This document shows positions 7,902-17,321 of a stretch of DNA of 49,020 nt, piece after piece. Under the pieces are notes generated by a model. That model made no database searches, was not told where the DNA came from, and saw nothing but the letters and a program-made list of their open reading frames with translations. This DNA comes from Psychrobacter urativorans (GTDB lineage: Bacteria; Pseudomonadota; Gammaproteobacteria; Pseudomonadales; Moraxellaceae). The position numbers and the translations under genes are program-made. Within the stretch, counting starts at the first letter, position 1, and the number at the start of each line of letters is the position of its first letter. The stretch covers positions 1-49,020 of the forward strand of contig NZ_CP012711.1 of the NCBI RefSeq assembly GCF_001298525.1, given 5' to 3'.

Positions 7902-9017
7902 ATGAAAATAGTAGATATAGAAGTGATTAGCCTAAGAGTTCCAGCACTTGATCAAGCTTGTGAATGGGGCGAAGATGCGCTCATTGTGCGCGTGATTACC
8001 GATACGGGCTTAGTCGGGATTGGTGAAAGTGACACCTCACCGTTAGTAGCAAAAGCCATCATCGAAGCCCCAAATTCAAACCTATACTGTTCTGGTTTAA
8101 AGGCACTCTTACTGGGTGAAAGTCCTTTAGAGATTCAAAAACTTTGGGACAAAATGTATTGGGGTTCTAATTATTTAGGCAGACGCGGTGCGGGTATTCA
8201 TGCGATGAGTGCCATTGACATTGCGTTATGGGATATCGCTTCTCAATATCACCAAGTGCCTATTCATATCTTATTGGGTGGTAAGTATCGAGATAAAATT
8301 CGCGCCTATGGCACTTTTATACCCGCAGATATTCCAGACGATAACAGAGTGATTGCTAGAAAACTCAAAGAAAAAGGCTTTACCAGTCTGAAATTTGGTG
8401 GCGGCATCATGGGTAATGATCCGATTACCGATTATGAATTGGTGAAAGCCGTTCGCGAAGAATTGGGTGACGACTTTGAGCTACAAATTGACTTGGCTTC
8501 TAAATGGAACACCTATAGCCATTCAGCTGATATGTTCAAAAAATTAGAGTCATTCCATTTAAATTGGATTGAAGAACCTGTATTAGCTGATGATATGAAA
8601 GGCTATCTCAAACTGGCAAAACTGGCGGTGACCAAAATAGCTGGTGGTGAGTCATTAACCACACGCTATGAGTTTGAGGATTTTATAAGGCAAGCACAGC
8701 CCGATATTATTCAGCCCGATATTACTCGCTGTGGTGGTATTAGTGAGATGCGTATTATCAATAATATTGCTGAAATGAATGGCGTTAAAATGATTCCACA
8801 TGGTTTTAGTACGGGGATTTTATTAGCAGCTACCGTGCAATTCCTAGCGGCTACCAAGTATGGCGACTTGATTGAATATTCACAAAGTGAGAGTCCGTTA
8901 TTTACCAAACTGGTCAAGAATTTACTGCCATTAGAAGAGGGTCATGTAAGGGTGCTGGATACCATTGGACTTGGCGTAGAACTCGATGAAAATATAATGG
9001 AATTATACAAAATCTAA
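7902..9017 (+). CDS. Mandelate racemase-subgroup enolase-superfamily enzyme
   Basis: A 371-aa protein aligning closely in spacing with mandelate racemase. It has K164-x-G166 (SLKFGGG), metal ligands D197 (LQIDLAS), E224/225 (WIEEP) and E250 (AGGES), and the His-Asp dyad D273 (QPDITRCGG) and H300 (IPHGFSTG). The second catalytic Lys of the KxK motif is Gly here, which argues against simple racemisation by two lysines and leaves the His-Asp dyad and K164 as acid/base groups. An acid-sugar dehydratase or a betaine/hydroxyacid epimerase are both possible. RBS AAAAGGA lies 8 bp before ATG 7902. It is the middle gene of the cluster between its divergent paralogue and the transporter. Substrate is unknown. 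Confidence 0.82.
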   Translation: MKIVDIEVISLRVPALDQACEWGEDALIVRVITDTGLVGIGESDTSPLVAKAIIEAPNSNLYCSGLKALLLGESPLEIQKLWDKMYWGSNYLGRRGAGIHAMSAIDIALWDIASQYHQVPIHILLGGKYRDKIRAYGTFIPADIPDDNRVIARKLKEKGFTSLKFGGGIMGNDPITDYELVKAVREELGDDFELQIDLASKWNTYSHSADMFKKLESFHLNWIEEPVLADDMKGYLKLAKLAVTKIAGGESLTTRYEFEDFIRQAQPDIIQPDITRCGGISEMRIINNIAEMNGVKMIPHGFSTGILLAATVQFLAATKYGDLIEYSQSESPLFTKLVKNLLPLEEGHVRVLDTIGLGVELDENIMELYKI

Positions 9018-9068
9018 AGTAGTTAAAGGATTTATAGATTTAAAACCAAAATGGAATTGGGGATCGTC

Positions 9069-10646
9069 ATGAGTAGACAAGTAGATAAACTATTAATTTC
9101 TGTCAGTATCGCATTGGTAGTCATTGTGGTTGGCGCTTTGTATCTTCAGCCGGAGCAATCACAAGTGGTTGCAGGTGCTATCTTTGGGAAAATGACAGAG
9201 TGGTTTGGCTCGGGGGTACTGATATTCACTTTCCTCGGTGTTTTATTACTGGCTTTCGTGGCAACCAGTAAATATGGCAACATTCGCTTTGGGGAAGAGG
9301 CACCGGAGTACTCCAACTTCAAATGGATTTCAATGATGATTGCCTGTGGACTGGGCTCAGCCACTGTCTATTGGGCGTTTGTGGAATGGGCTTATTATAT
9401 TGAAACCCCTGGACTTGGCATTGAGGCAAACTCGCAAAAAGCATATGAGATGTCATTACCTTACAATATGTTTCATTGGGGTTTCAGTGCATGGACGCTA
9501 TACGCCTTAGTCGCACTTCCTATTTGCTATCATTTATATGTACGCAAAAATGCAGGGCTGAGTTTAAGCGCCATTGTTAGCGCGATTACGGGTATTAAGC
9601 AAAGTGGCGTACTAGGGCGTATTATTGATGTCATTTTTATCTTTATCTGTTTTGGCGCGTTAAGTATTACCTTAGGCGTTTCGGTTCCATTGGTTAATAA
9701 TGTCTTAAGTACGGTATTGGGCATTGAACCCTCATTTACGATGAATATCGTGTTGATTCTCATCATTTCTGTCGTCTATTCGCTAAGTTCTTATATCGGC
9801 TTACAAAAAGGTATGTCAAATTTAGCAGATTTTACGACAAAACTGGCGTTACTTCTCTGTGTTGGGGTTTTAGTTTTAGGACCGACGAATTTTATTATTG
9901 CAAATACTACTAACTCTCTGGGCTTAATGCTGCAGAACTTTGTGCAAATGAGTTTATTTACCGATCCTATTGGTAAAAGTGGCTTCCCGCAGTCATGGAC
10001 GATATTTTACTGGTTATACTGGATTACTTATGCGCCTTTCACTGGTATTTTCATTGCTAAAGTATCAAAAGGTCGCACGCTGCGCTCAGTCGTTATCAAT
10101 ACCTTAATTAGTGGTAGTGCCGGCTGTTTCTTGTTCTTTGGTATTATTGGTAGTCTAACCATTGATCGACAGTTGACAGGACTGGTCGACGTGGTTGGGA
10201 TGTTAGGGGCGGGTCAAGATAACAATGCCATTATTGCCGTCTTACAAACATTGCCATTCAGCAGCGCTTTCATGATTTTGTTCTGTGCAATCTCCGTCCT
10301 ATTTCTTGCCACAACTTTGGATGGTGCTGCATTTACTATGGCTTCTACAGCAACACCAAAATTACAAGGCAATGAAGAGCCACATCCGGTGCATCGCCTA
10401 TTTTGGTGTGTGATGTTAGCGCTAGTACCATTGACGATGATTTTTATCGGCGCAAGTTTAGATACGATTAAAACCAGTGCCATCATCACCGGTATTCCGA
10501 TTCTCTTTATTATGATACTTATCATCGTTGGTTGGTTAAAATGGATGGTGAAAGATTTTGGTGATGTGCCCTCTGATAAAATCGCTGAAGTATGTGCTTC
10601 TGGCATCAAGGAAACGCGACCAAAAGAGTTGAATGAAAAGGGATAG
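9069..10646 (+). CDS. BCCT-family transporter (betaine/carnitine/choline type)
   Basis: A 12-helix secondary transporter of the betaine-choline-carnitine family, about 525 aa. The diagnostic helix-8 segment FYWLYWITYAPFTGIFIA and the helix-3 region GLGSATVYWAFVEWAYY are both clear; the second resembles carnitine/betaine carriers. The reading frame opens at ATG 9051, but a GGGGAT box lies 5 bp before ATG 9069 (MSRQVDKLLISVS), so I prefer that start. The C-terminal tail is short, unlike osmoregulated members with long tails, which fits a nutritional importer. It closes the regulator-enzyme-enzyme-transporter cluster and is followed by a strong terminator. BCCT substrates usually carry a quaternary ammonium group, the best clue to the pathway substrate. 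Confidence 0.88.
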   Translation: MSRQVDKLLISVSIALVVIVVGALYLQPEQSQVVAGAIFGKMTEWFGSGVLIFTFLGVLLLAFVATSKYGNIRFGEEAPEYSNFKWISMMIACGLGSATVYWAFVEWAYYIETPGLGIEANSQKAYEMSLPYNMFHWGFSAWTLYALVALPICYHLYVRKNAGLSLSAIVSAITGIKQSGVLGRIIDVIFIFICFGALSITLGVSVPLVNNVLSTVLGIEPSFTMNIVLILIISVVYSLSSYIGLQKGMSNLADFTTKLALLLCVGVLVLGPTNFIIANTTNSLGLMLQNFVQMSLFTDPIGKSGFPQSWTIFYWLYWITYAPFTGIFIAKVSKGRTLRSVVINTLISGSAGCFLFFGIIGSLTIDRQLTGLVDVVGMLGAGQDNNAIIAVLQTLPFSSAFMILFCAISVLFLATTLDGAAFTMASTATPKLQGNEEPHPVHRLFWCVMLALVPLTMIFIGASLDTIKTSAIITGIPILFIMILIIVGWLKWMVKDFGDVPSDKIAEVCASGIKETRPKELNEKG

Positions 10647-10689
10647 ATGATTTAGTAGATAGCGTTATATCTCAAGGGCAATGATAATT

Positions 10690-10736
10690 TAGTTTAAAGG
10701 AAAGACTGCTTACAGAGCAGTCTTTCCTTTAAACTA
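10690..10736 (+). terminator. Terminator of the enolase/BCCT cluster
   Basis: A perfect 21-bp stem (10690-10710 with 10716-10736, loop TACAG) with A/T-rich outer ends lies 43 bp after the transporter stop. It is symmetric and could work in both directions. Confidence 0.8.
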
Positions 10737-10896
10737 TGTTATACCATAATGTTAGTCTTTTAGACAGTTTGATAAAAAAACAGCTCTATTCTAATAATAA
10801 AAAAATACAACTAATTACTTTACTAATAAGCTTCAAATCTATATTTTACTAGCGTTTAGTGCTTGACCTTCAATATAAAGATAAGTAAGTGAGTGG

Positions 10897-11115
10897 CTAA
10901 AGAGATGAAGTTCTCAGGTTTTTAGATACTGTTGCTATCAGCTGCCTTGAGCACTTGGCTGTCTTTTGAATGTCTAAATAGCTATGACCTGATTTAAGCA
11001 GACTGGCGATAATCTTACGCTTCTCAATATCCATTCGACGACCCACGTATTTGCCTTCCGCCTTGGCTCGAGCGATACCTTGTTGTTGACGATGGCGTCT
11101 GTCGGTAACCCTCCC
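10897..11115 (-). pseudogene. Serine recombinase, C-terminal fragment
   Basis: Reading leftward, the frame gives RHRQQQGIARAKAEGKYVGR, then IEKRKIIASLLKSGHSYLDI and QKTAKCSRQLIATVSKN, ending at TAG 10897-10899. This is the hinge and C-terminal helix-turn-helix of a resolvase/invertase. The catalytic domain is absent: the fragment abuts an IS3-family transposase fragment at about 11116. It is a remnant of a second resolvase, distinct from the intact one at 41901. Confidence 0.7.
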
Positions 11116-11774
11116 AAACCTAAGACACCTAATAAATAGAATTAAGCTGCCTGATTGAGTTTCTGTATTGGCATAAAACTACCATTGCCCATATTAGGAC
11201 GTTCATGATTATTGTGGTACAACCAACCTTCTGCTTGCTGACGGACTTGATCTAAAGTGGTAAATAACTCTTGGTTTAACCAATCATAACGCATGGTTCT
11301 ATTGTAGCGTTCAACATAAGCATTCTGCTGTGAATTACCAGGCTCAATATAACTGACCGTGATGCCTTTATCTTTGGCCCAGTCTTTGAGCGCATTACTG
11401 ATATATTCAGGGTCGTTATCACATTTTATCTGCATAGGCTTACCTCGATACTTAATGAGCTGATTGAGACTGCGAATGACCCTTTGAGCCGGTAGCGAGA
11501 AGTCAATCTCGACCGTGAGCGCTTCACGGTTATAATCATCAATCACATTGAACAGTCTAAAGCTGCGACCATCAGTTAGGGCGTTGTGCATAAAGTTCAT
11601 GCTCCAGCTTTGGTTTATCCTATTAGGTACAGCAAGTGGTATTGGTTTAATGCGGCGCCTGGGCTTGATTGTAAGGTTTAATTCAAGTTCACAATAGATG
11701 CGATACACACGCTTGTGGTTGTATGGCAGTCCCATGACATTACGCAGAGTTACCAATGGCTCGAGGGAAATCAT
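11116..11774 (-). mobile_element. Partial IS3-family insertion sequence
   Basis: The frame 11142-11774 encodes the C-terminal 210 aa of an IS3-family OrfB (DDE integrase fold). The two later catalytic motifs are present: Asp in QIKCDNDPEYIS and Glu in QQNAYVERYNRTM. The first region reads WSMNFMHNALTDGRSF, where the family has an Asp (WSMDFMHD): that first catalytic residue is Asn. The N-terminal helix-turn-helix half and all of OrfA are missing, so the copy cannot move. A second scrap of a related transposase is at 40240-40374. Confidence 0.8.
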
Positions 11775-11951
11775 CTAGCATCGCTTGCTCACGTGTGTTG
11801 TTGGCAATTTGCGACATCACACCATTACTTTTATAAAATTTATCAGCAACGGTATTGGTATAATTCCATGTCTTGATTGGTCAGCTTAAGGGAAAGTCCT
11901 GAGACGTTGACCATATTTTAGTGCTTTAAATTCCGTAAAATACTAAAACAT
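11775..11951. other. Spacer with an unrecognised coding remnant
   Basis: On the reverse strand a short frame reads IKTWNYTNTVADKFYKSNGV then MSQIANNTREQAMLDDFPRA and stops. It looks like part of a real protein, but it has no start and I do not recognise it. No other feature is seen. Confidence 0.3.
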
Positions 11952-11977
11952 AAGAGAGCCCTGTAGAGGGCTCTCTT
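11952..11977 (-). terminator. Terminator of the exported-protein operon
   Basis: An 11-bp stem, AAGAGAGCCCT (11952-11962) and AGGGCTCTCTT (11967-11977) with loop GTAG, lies 70 bp past the last reverse-strand gene, followed on that strand by a T-rich stretch. Confidence 0.75.
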
Positions 11978-12047
11978 ATTTCTTTAAATGATTTAACCAT
12001 CATTTACAATTTTGATTGTATTTAAGGTTTCACCTAAATTAATCTTT

Positions 12048-12740
12048 TTAAATATCACTCAGTACTTTTGGTTTATCTGATGAACTTGTCGGCATTTTGA
12101 ATTCAATACCAGCCTTTTTAAATAGTTTTGGATATTCCACCAAAGCCATAGTTGAATTTTTAGCAATACCAGTGATATCTCCGATCACACCTTTAGCATC
12201 AACTAAAGACATTCCTGTATTAGTCAAGCTTTTTGGATTTGATATTAAACCCGTACTTACTTGTTTAGCGCCTAGCGCCAATTCACGAGCCGTTAAACTT
12301 GCGATTGCAAAGTTTGTTGCAGAGTCCAACAAATGTGTCTTCTGCTCCGCATTCAATGCTGCCAGCTTAGCTACTGTTCCTTCTTCATCTTTTTGAGAGG
12401 CTTCTAAAACAGTATTAGATAACGCTACAATTTGTTTTTCAATTGCGTCCTTTTCTTTCAGATCAGAGGTCGTTTTTAGACTTTTCTGTTTTGCTTTTAA
12501 TTCATCTGAATCTTGTTTACTTGCGAGTAATGAAGCTAAAGCAGTACGACTCTGAGTAAACATTACATTGGTTGCTTTAGCCTGCGTGAAGAAACCGTTA
12601 ATATCCATATTTGAAGAAGATACGCCAGTAACAGATTCAGATAATGACGATGCCATCTTACTCAGCGACCCAAAACCTGCATAGACGCTTGATGTTCCCA
12701 TTGAAGCTGCTATTGCTAAAACAATTGCAATTTTTTTCAT
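12048..12740 (-). CDS. Exported protein of unknown function (third gene of operon)
   Basis: A 230-aa protein with a clear signal peptide (MKKIAIVLAIAASMGTSSVYA, cleavage after residue 21). The mature part is mostly helical and rich in Ala, Ser and Lys, with a likely coiled stretch around 75-110 (LKAKQKSLKTTSDLKEKDAI). It ends in a Ser/Lys-rich tail. I recognise no enzyme motif. It follows the 686-aa gene by 12 bp and precedes a terminator, so it belongs to the same transcript as the two other exported proteins and probably acts with them in the periplasm or on the outer membrane. Confidence 0.75.
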   Translation of the reverse strand: MKKIAIVLAIAASMGTSSVYAGFGSLSKMASSLSESVTGVSSSNMDINGFFTQAKATNVMFTQSRTALASLLASKQDSDELKAKQKSLKTTSDLKEKDAIEKQIVALSNTVLEASQKDEEGTVAKLAALNAEQKTHLLDSATNFAIASLTARELALGAKQVSTGLISNPKSLTNTGMSLVDAKGVIGDITGIAKNSTMALVEYPKLFKKAGIEFKMPTSSSDKPKVLSDI

Positions 12741-12752
12741 ACCTTGTTATCC

Positions 12753-14813
12753 CTATTTTGAAGAATCGGCTTTTTGCACGATTTGATTTAAAATTTTTGG
12801 TAAAGTCTCAAACATCTGAATGTTATACATTTCATGCCGATGCTGATGATCTATACCCTTTAATCTGATTTCTTGTTGCAAACCATAAGCCCCTATTTTT
12901 TCAGACTTTTGGTTGAATATGCGTGCACCACTAGCCATAACCAATGTGGCGTCACAATTACTTTTGTCTGCATTACATTTAATACTGTCTTGTTTCACTT
13001 CAGTCTTAAGTACCGGCTGTAAACATTCATCTTTTGGAATATAAAAGTTAACTTTCATATCTTTTTTAAACCCAGCATTTTCAGTCATAGCAACGACCGC
13101 ATCTTTCAGTAGGGTCTGTCCTTTAAAGCCTGAACCTGTCGCATAAAACGGTCTTTTCGACTGACTGGTAAAAGCGTGGTAAATCAAAGGACCAAAACCA
13201 TAAAATGGAATTTCACCGACTTGCTCGGTATGTAAGCTTGGACATAAAACACGCGATTGCTTCGAGTCACCCACTGGAGCAGAACTATCAAGCAAAACTC
13301 TGTCTCCAGAACGCACGGGTAAACGATCACTGCTGTTGACAGGGAAATCTAATTGCGCGGTAACTTTCGCACCTTGACGTTCCAAAACAGTCGCTTCCCA
13401 TGTTGGAATCAGAATATTACGTCCTGTTGCCTTATCTGAATGATAAACATGGACTTTCATTCCGGTACTTAAGCGTTCCCCCGCATCATCAATGGTAATG
13501 CGTTGACCACTTGAACTCGAGACTTTTAAATCAGAACGAGTAAATTGAATCCCTTTTTGAAATTGTTGACCTAATTTCAAAAGTGCGTTTTTCAATACAA
13601 CTTCTTTACGTGCCTCTAGAGAAAATCCCATTCCTTCTGAAATCACATCTTTAATATCATCTGTTGCATGTGCTGAGTAGATCACGCGACCAGAACGATC
13701 AATCATTTCACCAAACACTTCACTATGGAGAACTTGTTGCTGAGTTATTTTCCCAATCTGCTGTTGATAAGCAATTACAGGAATGACATTAATCCGAATA
13801 AAAAATTCAGGTAACTCACGTTGATTAATGTCTTCACTTTGCGCTAATACAGTCTGTTCACTAACACTTTGTGCCATAGCACTATAACGTCGATTGACTG
13901 GAGTCAAAGTAAATGAAGCTTGCTCACCTACTGCATCAGAAAAGATTTGCTCAATTAAATCTTTTGATTCGCCTTGATAAGTCAGTACATCAACCACTAA
14001 TGCTTTAGGCTTATTTATAGCCTGACGTGTATTGGTTGATACTTTACTAAAGCGTTTACTACGACCCTGCATCAATATTGGCAGTGCCACAGCATAATCA
14101 CTGTCCGCATGTACCACACGAATCAAATCGCCATCTATTGAACTCAGCTCATCTTGTGCAGCGATCCCTTGCTTAAAGCCTTTATCTAGAACCAAATAAG
14201 ATTTCCACTTATCAATCACTTGGGTCTCAGTTTCAGAAATTTTAAGTTTCGATTTTAATTCTTCAGTCACTTGCTTAGTCAATGTCAACAAAGTACTTTG
14301 AAATTTCTGTTTAATGGCTGTTTTTGTGGTAGGGGAATCAATTTCAGTAGTCAGTACCTGAATCGGTTGCGACAACGTCGCACTGTCACTATAAATGACC
14401 TCGCCCGACAACACGTTAGTGAGTTTTAGACTTAAGGTGACTGGCAGAAAAATTTCTGCTGTCGAATCCTTCTTGACAATGTATTCACTCGCGCGTAAAA
14501 CTTCTAGAGATGCTATATAAGTACGATTTTTAGTTTTTTGCGAAATAGTATCGACAACTTGTTCACCGAAATTTTGTTTTAAACCTTGTACAAAAAATTG
14601 CTCGGCTTGTTTACGAATGATTTCATTGTCAATCGCTTGACTAAAATCACACACAATAGAAGAACCATTCGCTTCATATTTGCTAGGATTGGTACGACAA
14701 CCTTGCTCCAATCCAAAAATACCTTTCGATGGGTAGATTTGAATATTCGCATTTGCCCATGCTGAAACAAGCATCGGCATAGCCAAACATAAGACTTTGA
14801 ATTTTATGTGCAC
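12753..14813 (-). CDS. Large exported protein, CsgG/FlgT-like in places
   Basis: A 686-aa protein with a signal peptide ending at ANA (residues 1-22). The N-terminal third contains EIFLPVTLSLKLTNVLSGEV followed by IYSDSATLS, a strand pattern seen in CsgG-like and FlgT-like periplasmic domains. A later segment, ITIDDAGERLSTGMKVHVYH, resembles the small beta-barrel at the end of FlgT-type proteins. The C-terminal part has several paired Cys (ECLQP, SIKCNADKSNCDATL) suitable for disulfides. The start overlaps the upstream gene by 10 bp, so translation is coupled. The similarity is by eye and weak; no molecular function can be claimed. Confidence 0.7.
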   Translation of the reverse strand: MHIKFKVLCLAMPMLVSAWANANIQIYPSKGIFGLEQGCRTNPSKYEANGSSIVCDFSQAIDNEIIRKQAEQFFVQGLKQNFGEQVVDTISQKTKNRTYIASLEVLRASEYIVKKDSTAEIFLPVTLSLKLTNVLSGEVIYSDSATLSQPIQVLTTEIDSPTTKTAIKQKFQSTLLTLTKQVTEELKSKLKISETETQVIDKWKSYLVLDKGFKQGIAAQDELSSIDGDLIRVVHADSDYAVALPILMQGRSKRFSKVSTNTRQAINKPKALVVDVLTYQGESKDLIEQIFSDAVGEQASFTLTPVNRRYSAMAQSVSEQTVLAQSEDINQRELPEFFIRINVIPVIAYQQQIGKITQQQVLHSEVFGEMIDRSGRVIYSAHATDDIKDVISEGMGFSLEARKEVVLKNALLKLGQQFQKGIQFTRSDLKVSSSSGQRITIDDAGERLSTGMKVHVYHSDKATGRNILIPTWEATVLERQGAKVTAQLDFPVNSSDRLPVRSGDRVLLDSSAPVGDSKQSRVLCPSLHTEQVGEIPFYGFGPLIYHAFTSQSKRPFYATGSGFKGQTLLKDAVVAMTENAGFKKDMKVNFYIPKDECLQPVLKTEVKQDSIKCNADKSNCDATLVMASGARIFNQKSEKIGAYGLQQEIRLKGIDHQHRHEMYNIQMFETLPKILNQIVQKADSSK

Positions 14814-16312
14814 TGTGTACCACCGATGCAGAGTGTGATGGTATTTCCAGCTAGTAATCGCTCAGCACTTGATAACGTTGGGCTTACTTTACGTAGCGCT
14901 TTAGCCAATTCTGCACTAATCGGTTTGTCACTCTTATAGGTCATGGTCATTTCAACCAATTTGCCGTCTTGAGTGCGAATATCGATATTTTCTGCGCCAT
15001 CCATTTCATCTAAAGCAATATACAAATCATCCCCTAGACGTGACGAAACATTACCAGAAACACTTTTCACAAAAACGGTAATCTCTTTACCGTACATCGA
15101 GCGATTTTTTGCATAACCTAAAATCTGTGGTCCAACTTGGCTAACGGCTAATTCACCTAGTTTCTTTGCTACATTAGTACGGCACGAGTCTGTGGTCGCA
15201 CCTGTCGATGATTCTGTACGAGTTTCCCCGCCCATTAAAGTTGAATCATCTACCGAATAAATTTTAAAACTTACCGCACCATCGCAGACAAATTGACCCG
15301 TGGCACTCGAACGACCACGATCATAAATATAAGAGCTACCAGCCATAAACCAGTCCGCTTTTTCTTTACGCGCCGCGATTACTAGCTTATTAAGCTCTAC
15401 ATCACTCATGAGTTGTTGAATTGTCATACTACGACCATTTAAATACTGACTTCTGAAACGGTCAGAATCGAGCAACCGCAAATCATAACGAGATGCAGCA
15501 CTTGCAATTGCATTTAATGTTTGATTATTACGCTCAGCTTTAGTACTTGGTGTTTGATATTCCACATATTTCACAAAACTTTGAATATCATTTTGACTTT
15601 CAGATTGGCTATATTTTGCCGACTCACTGGCATTGTAGCTACTTGAGGATGCTGATTTACCTGAATTATTATGGCTTGCTGAACGAGCTGAAACACCAAC
15701 CCCCGCTCCATAATAATTATCATAGGCATAGCCTGAGGCAGCAGCTGAACGTCCTTTTGTAGAATAAGAATCTGACGCACTGGCTTTGGCACTTTCACTA
15801 GCTTTGTAACTGGCATCTTCATTATAGCTATAGCTACGATCTGCAAAATAAGAAGTAAATTCTTTAACTGGCTTAGCGTTATCTTTTGGTACGCCGAAGT
15901 ATTCATCCATCACAATCATAATCGGACTGGTGCGACCATTTTTCTTTGCCAATCCTAAATCATTAAGAATTGAACGAAATTCTTGGTCATCTATTTCCAG
16001 ACTAACTTGAGTGACTAATTCATTGTTGCTGTTGGTACTACTGCCTCGGTTTAGCACATAATTACTGTCAATTTGTTTGACAATGTCATTTAAATATTGA
16101 CTCGCTTCATTCATCGCCTGCGGACCATTAATACGCTTAATGAGCGCAATGACAGCATCAGTTTTTGCATTGTTGTATGCTTGATTACGTGTGCCATTCA
16201 GATCTTTTTTGATGATAGGTGTAGCACCTTCCCCATGCACTTTAATAATTTCAGCATTACTAACTTGAACAACCCCCAAACACAAAAGTATCAATATAGC
16301 CTTTTTCATCAC
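14804..16312 (-). CDS. Exported protein with Ser/Tyr/Ala-rich low-complexity centre
   Basis: About 502 aa, first gene of a three-gene reverse operon. The frame opens with GTG ATG; with AAGGG upstream, ATG 16307-16309 (MKKAILILLCLGVVQVSNA) is the likelier start and gives a signal peptide cut after NA. Residues about 35-125 (ARNQAYNNAK-like NGTRNQAYNNAKTDAVIALI, then SNNELVTQVSLEID) look like the N-terminal fold of FlgT/LPP20-type periplasmic proteins. Residues about 155-245 are a repetitive Ser/Ala/Tyr stretch (SYSYNEDASYKASESAKASA). The C-terminal half has an ordered domain (ADWFMAGSSYIYDRGRSS) and ends with a Cys pair. The low-complexity centre suggests a surface or polymer-forming role, which is speculation. 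Confidence 0.72.
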   Translation of the reverse strand: MMKKAILILLCLGVVQVSNAEIIKVHGEGATPIIKKDLNGTRNQAYNNAKTDAVIALIKRINGPQAMNEASQYLNDIVKQIDSNYVLNRGSSTNSNNELVTQVSLEIDDQEFRSILNDLGLAKKNGRTSPIMIVMDEYFGVPKDNAKPVKEFTSYFADRSYSYNEDASYKASESAKASASDSYSTKGRSAAASGYAYDNYYGAGVGVSARSASHNNSGKSASSSSYNASESAKYSQSESQNDIQSFVKYVEYQTPSTKAERNNQTLNAIASAASRYDLRLLDSDRFRSQYLNGRSMTIQQLMSDVELNKLVIAARKEKADWFMAGSSYIYDRGRSSATGQFVCDGAVSFKIYSVDDSTLMGGETRTESSTGATTDSCRTNVAKKLGELAVSQVGPQILGYAKNRSMYGKEITVFVKSVSGNVSSRLGDDLYIALDEMDGAENIDIRTQDGKLVEMTMTYKSDKPISAELAKALRKVSPTLSSAERLLAGNTITLCIGGTQCT

Positions 16313-16742
16313 TCACCCTTTTAATTAAAATTTCTAGCTACCTTTATAATTTTTTTACTAGATTTTAAATTCAGGGCTTACTCGATAATTATCTCTGTCA
16401 GAAATTAAGGTCGCCTTCTTTAAAGTTTGCGTAAGTCCTAAAATTAATTCATTATATACAAAAAACAAACATCCAAGTAACAAATGTTAGTATTAAACCC
16501 AAAAAAATAACGCTGCTTTTTATTGATTTTTTAAGAAAAAATTCTTACAGAAAGCTAGTTCAACTTATTAATGGTATGAGGTTCTATTTACATAGAATGC
16601 AAAATATACATACACTATCAAGATATTTATTACTGAAAAAATTATTGTTTTTATGGTGCATCACTTTACCGAACAGGCTCTAGTCTAATCCAAATAAAAC
16701 CGATACAATCCTATTAAACAATCGCATTTAATGATATAAACG
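16313..16742. other. Spacer upstream of the exported-protein operon
   Basis: About 430 bp of AT-rich sequence without a supported gene; it should contain the reverse-strand promoter of the operon. A small inverted repeat, TTCTAT-N4-ATAGAA, lies near 16582. No clear operator is seen. Confidence 0.35.
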
Positions 16743-16896
16743 ATGACTTATTCAATCGACTATCGCAAACAGGTACTTTCCAGCATAGCTGATGGTATGA
16801 CTATTCGAGAAGCTTCGCTGTTTTATTGACTTATTACCAGCACAATTCACAGTTGGCAGCAGAATTGAGTCCCTAAAATAACGAGAAATAAAGCAC
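16743..16896 (+). pseudogene. 5' remnant of an IS630-family transposase gene
   Basis: ATG 16743 starts MTYSIDYRKQVLSSIADGMT then IREASLFY-stop, parallel to the start of the IS630-type gene at 42636 (MTYSLDFRRQVLKSIDDGMT). After the stop the frame still resembles the homologue (TIHSWQQN) before it is cut off by IS3 copy 1 at 16897. It is a relic of an older element into which the IS3 element landed. Confidence 0.7.
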
Positions 16897-16946
16897 TGAA
16901 CCGCCCCGGTATTGTCGGAGACTTAACTTTCTGAGAGCGTACGACA

Positions 16947-17321
16947 ATGAAAACATGAAACTACACTCCTGAGATTAAAGAACGCGCCGTTTACATGCTA
17001 ATAGAAGCATTAAGCGACTATCCATCTACATGGTCAGCCATTCAAGCCATAGCGTCAAAGATTGGCTGTACACCTGAAACTCTACGATTATGGAATAAAA
17101 AGCATATCGAGCAAACCATTCCTGCCTCAGTACAAGCTCAAAGCCAAGAGCAACGCATTAAAGCGCTTAAACGTGAAAATAGAGAGCTTAAACAAGCCAA
17201 CGAAATAATACGCAAGGCTGCTGCTTTTTTTCGCCCAGGCGGAGCTCGACCACACGCCTTAGTAATGATTCAATTCATTGATGATCATAAAGGTCATTAT
17301 GGGGTCGCGCTAATCTGTTGA
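16947..17321 (+). pseudogene. IS3 OrfA (with fused OrfB start), copy 1
   Basis: OrfA carries the helix-turn-helix and leucine zipper of IS3 transposases. ATG 16947 is followed after two codons by TGA (16956-16958) where copy 2 has an Arg codon. The rest (NYTPEIKERAVYMLIEA, then CTPETLRLWNKKHIEQTIPA, then the zipper RIKALKRENRELKQANEII) is open. A run of seven T after the zipper, against six in copy 2, puts OrfA in one frame with the start of OrfB, imitating the frameshifted fusion product. The fused frame then stops at 17321. Confidence 0.8.
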
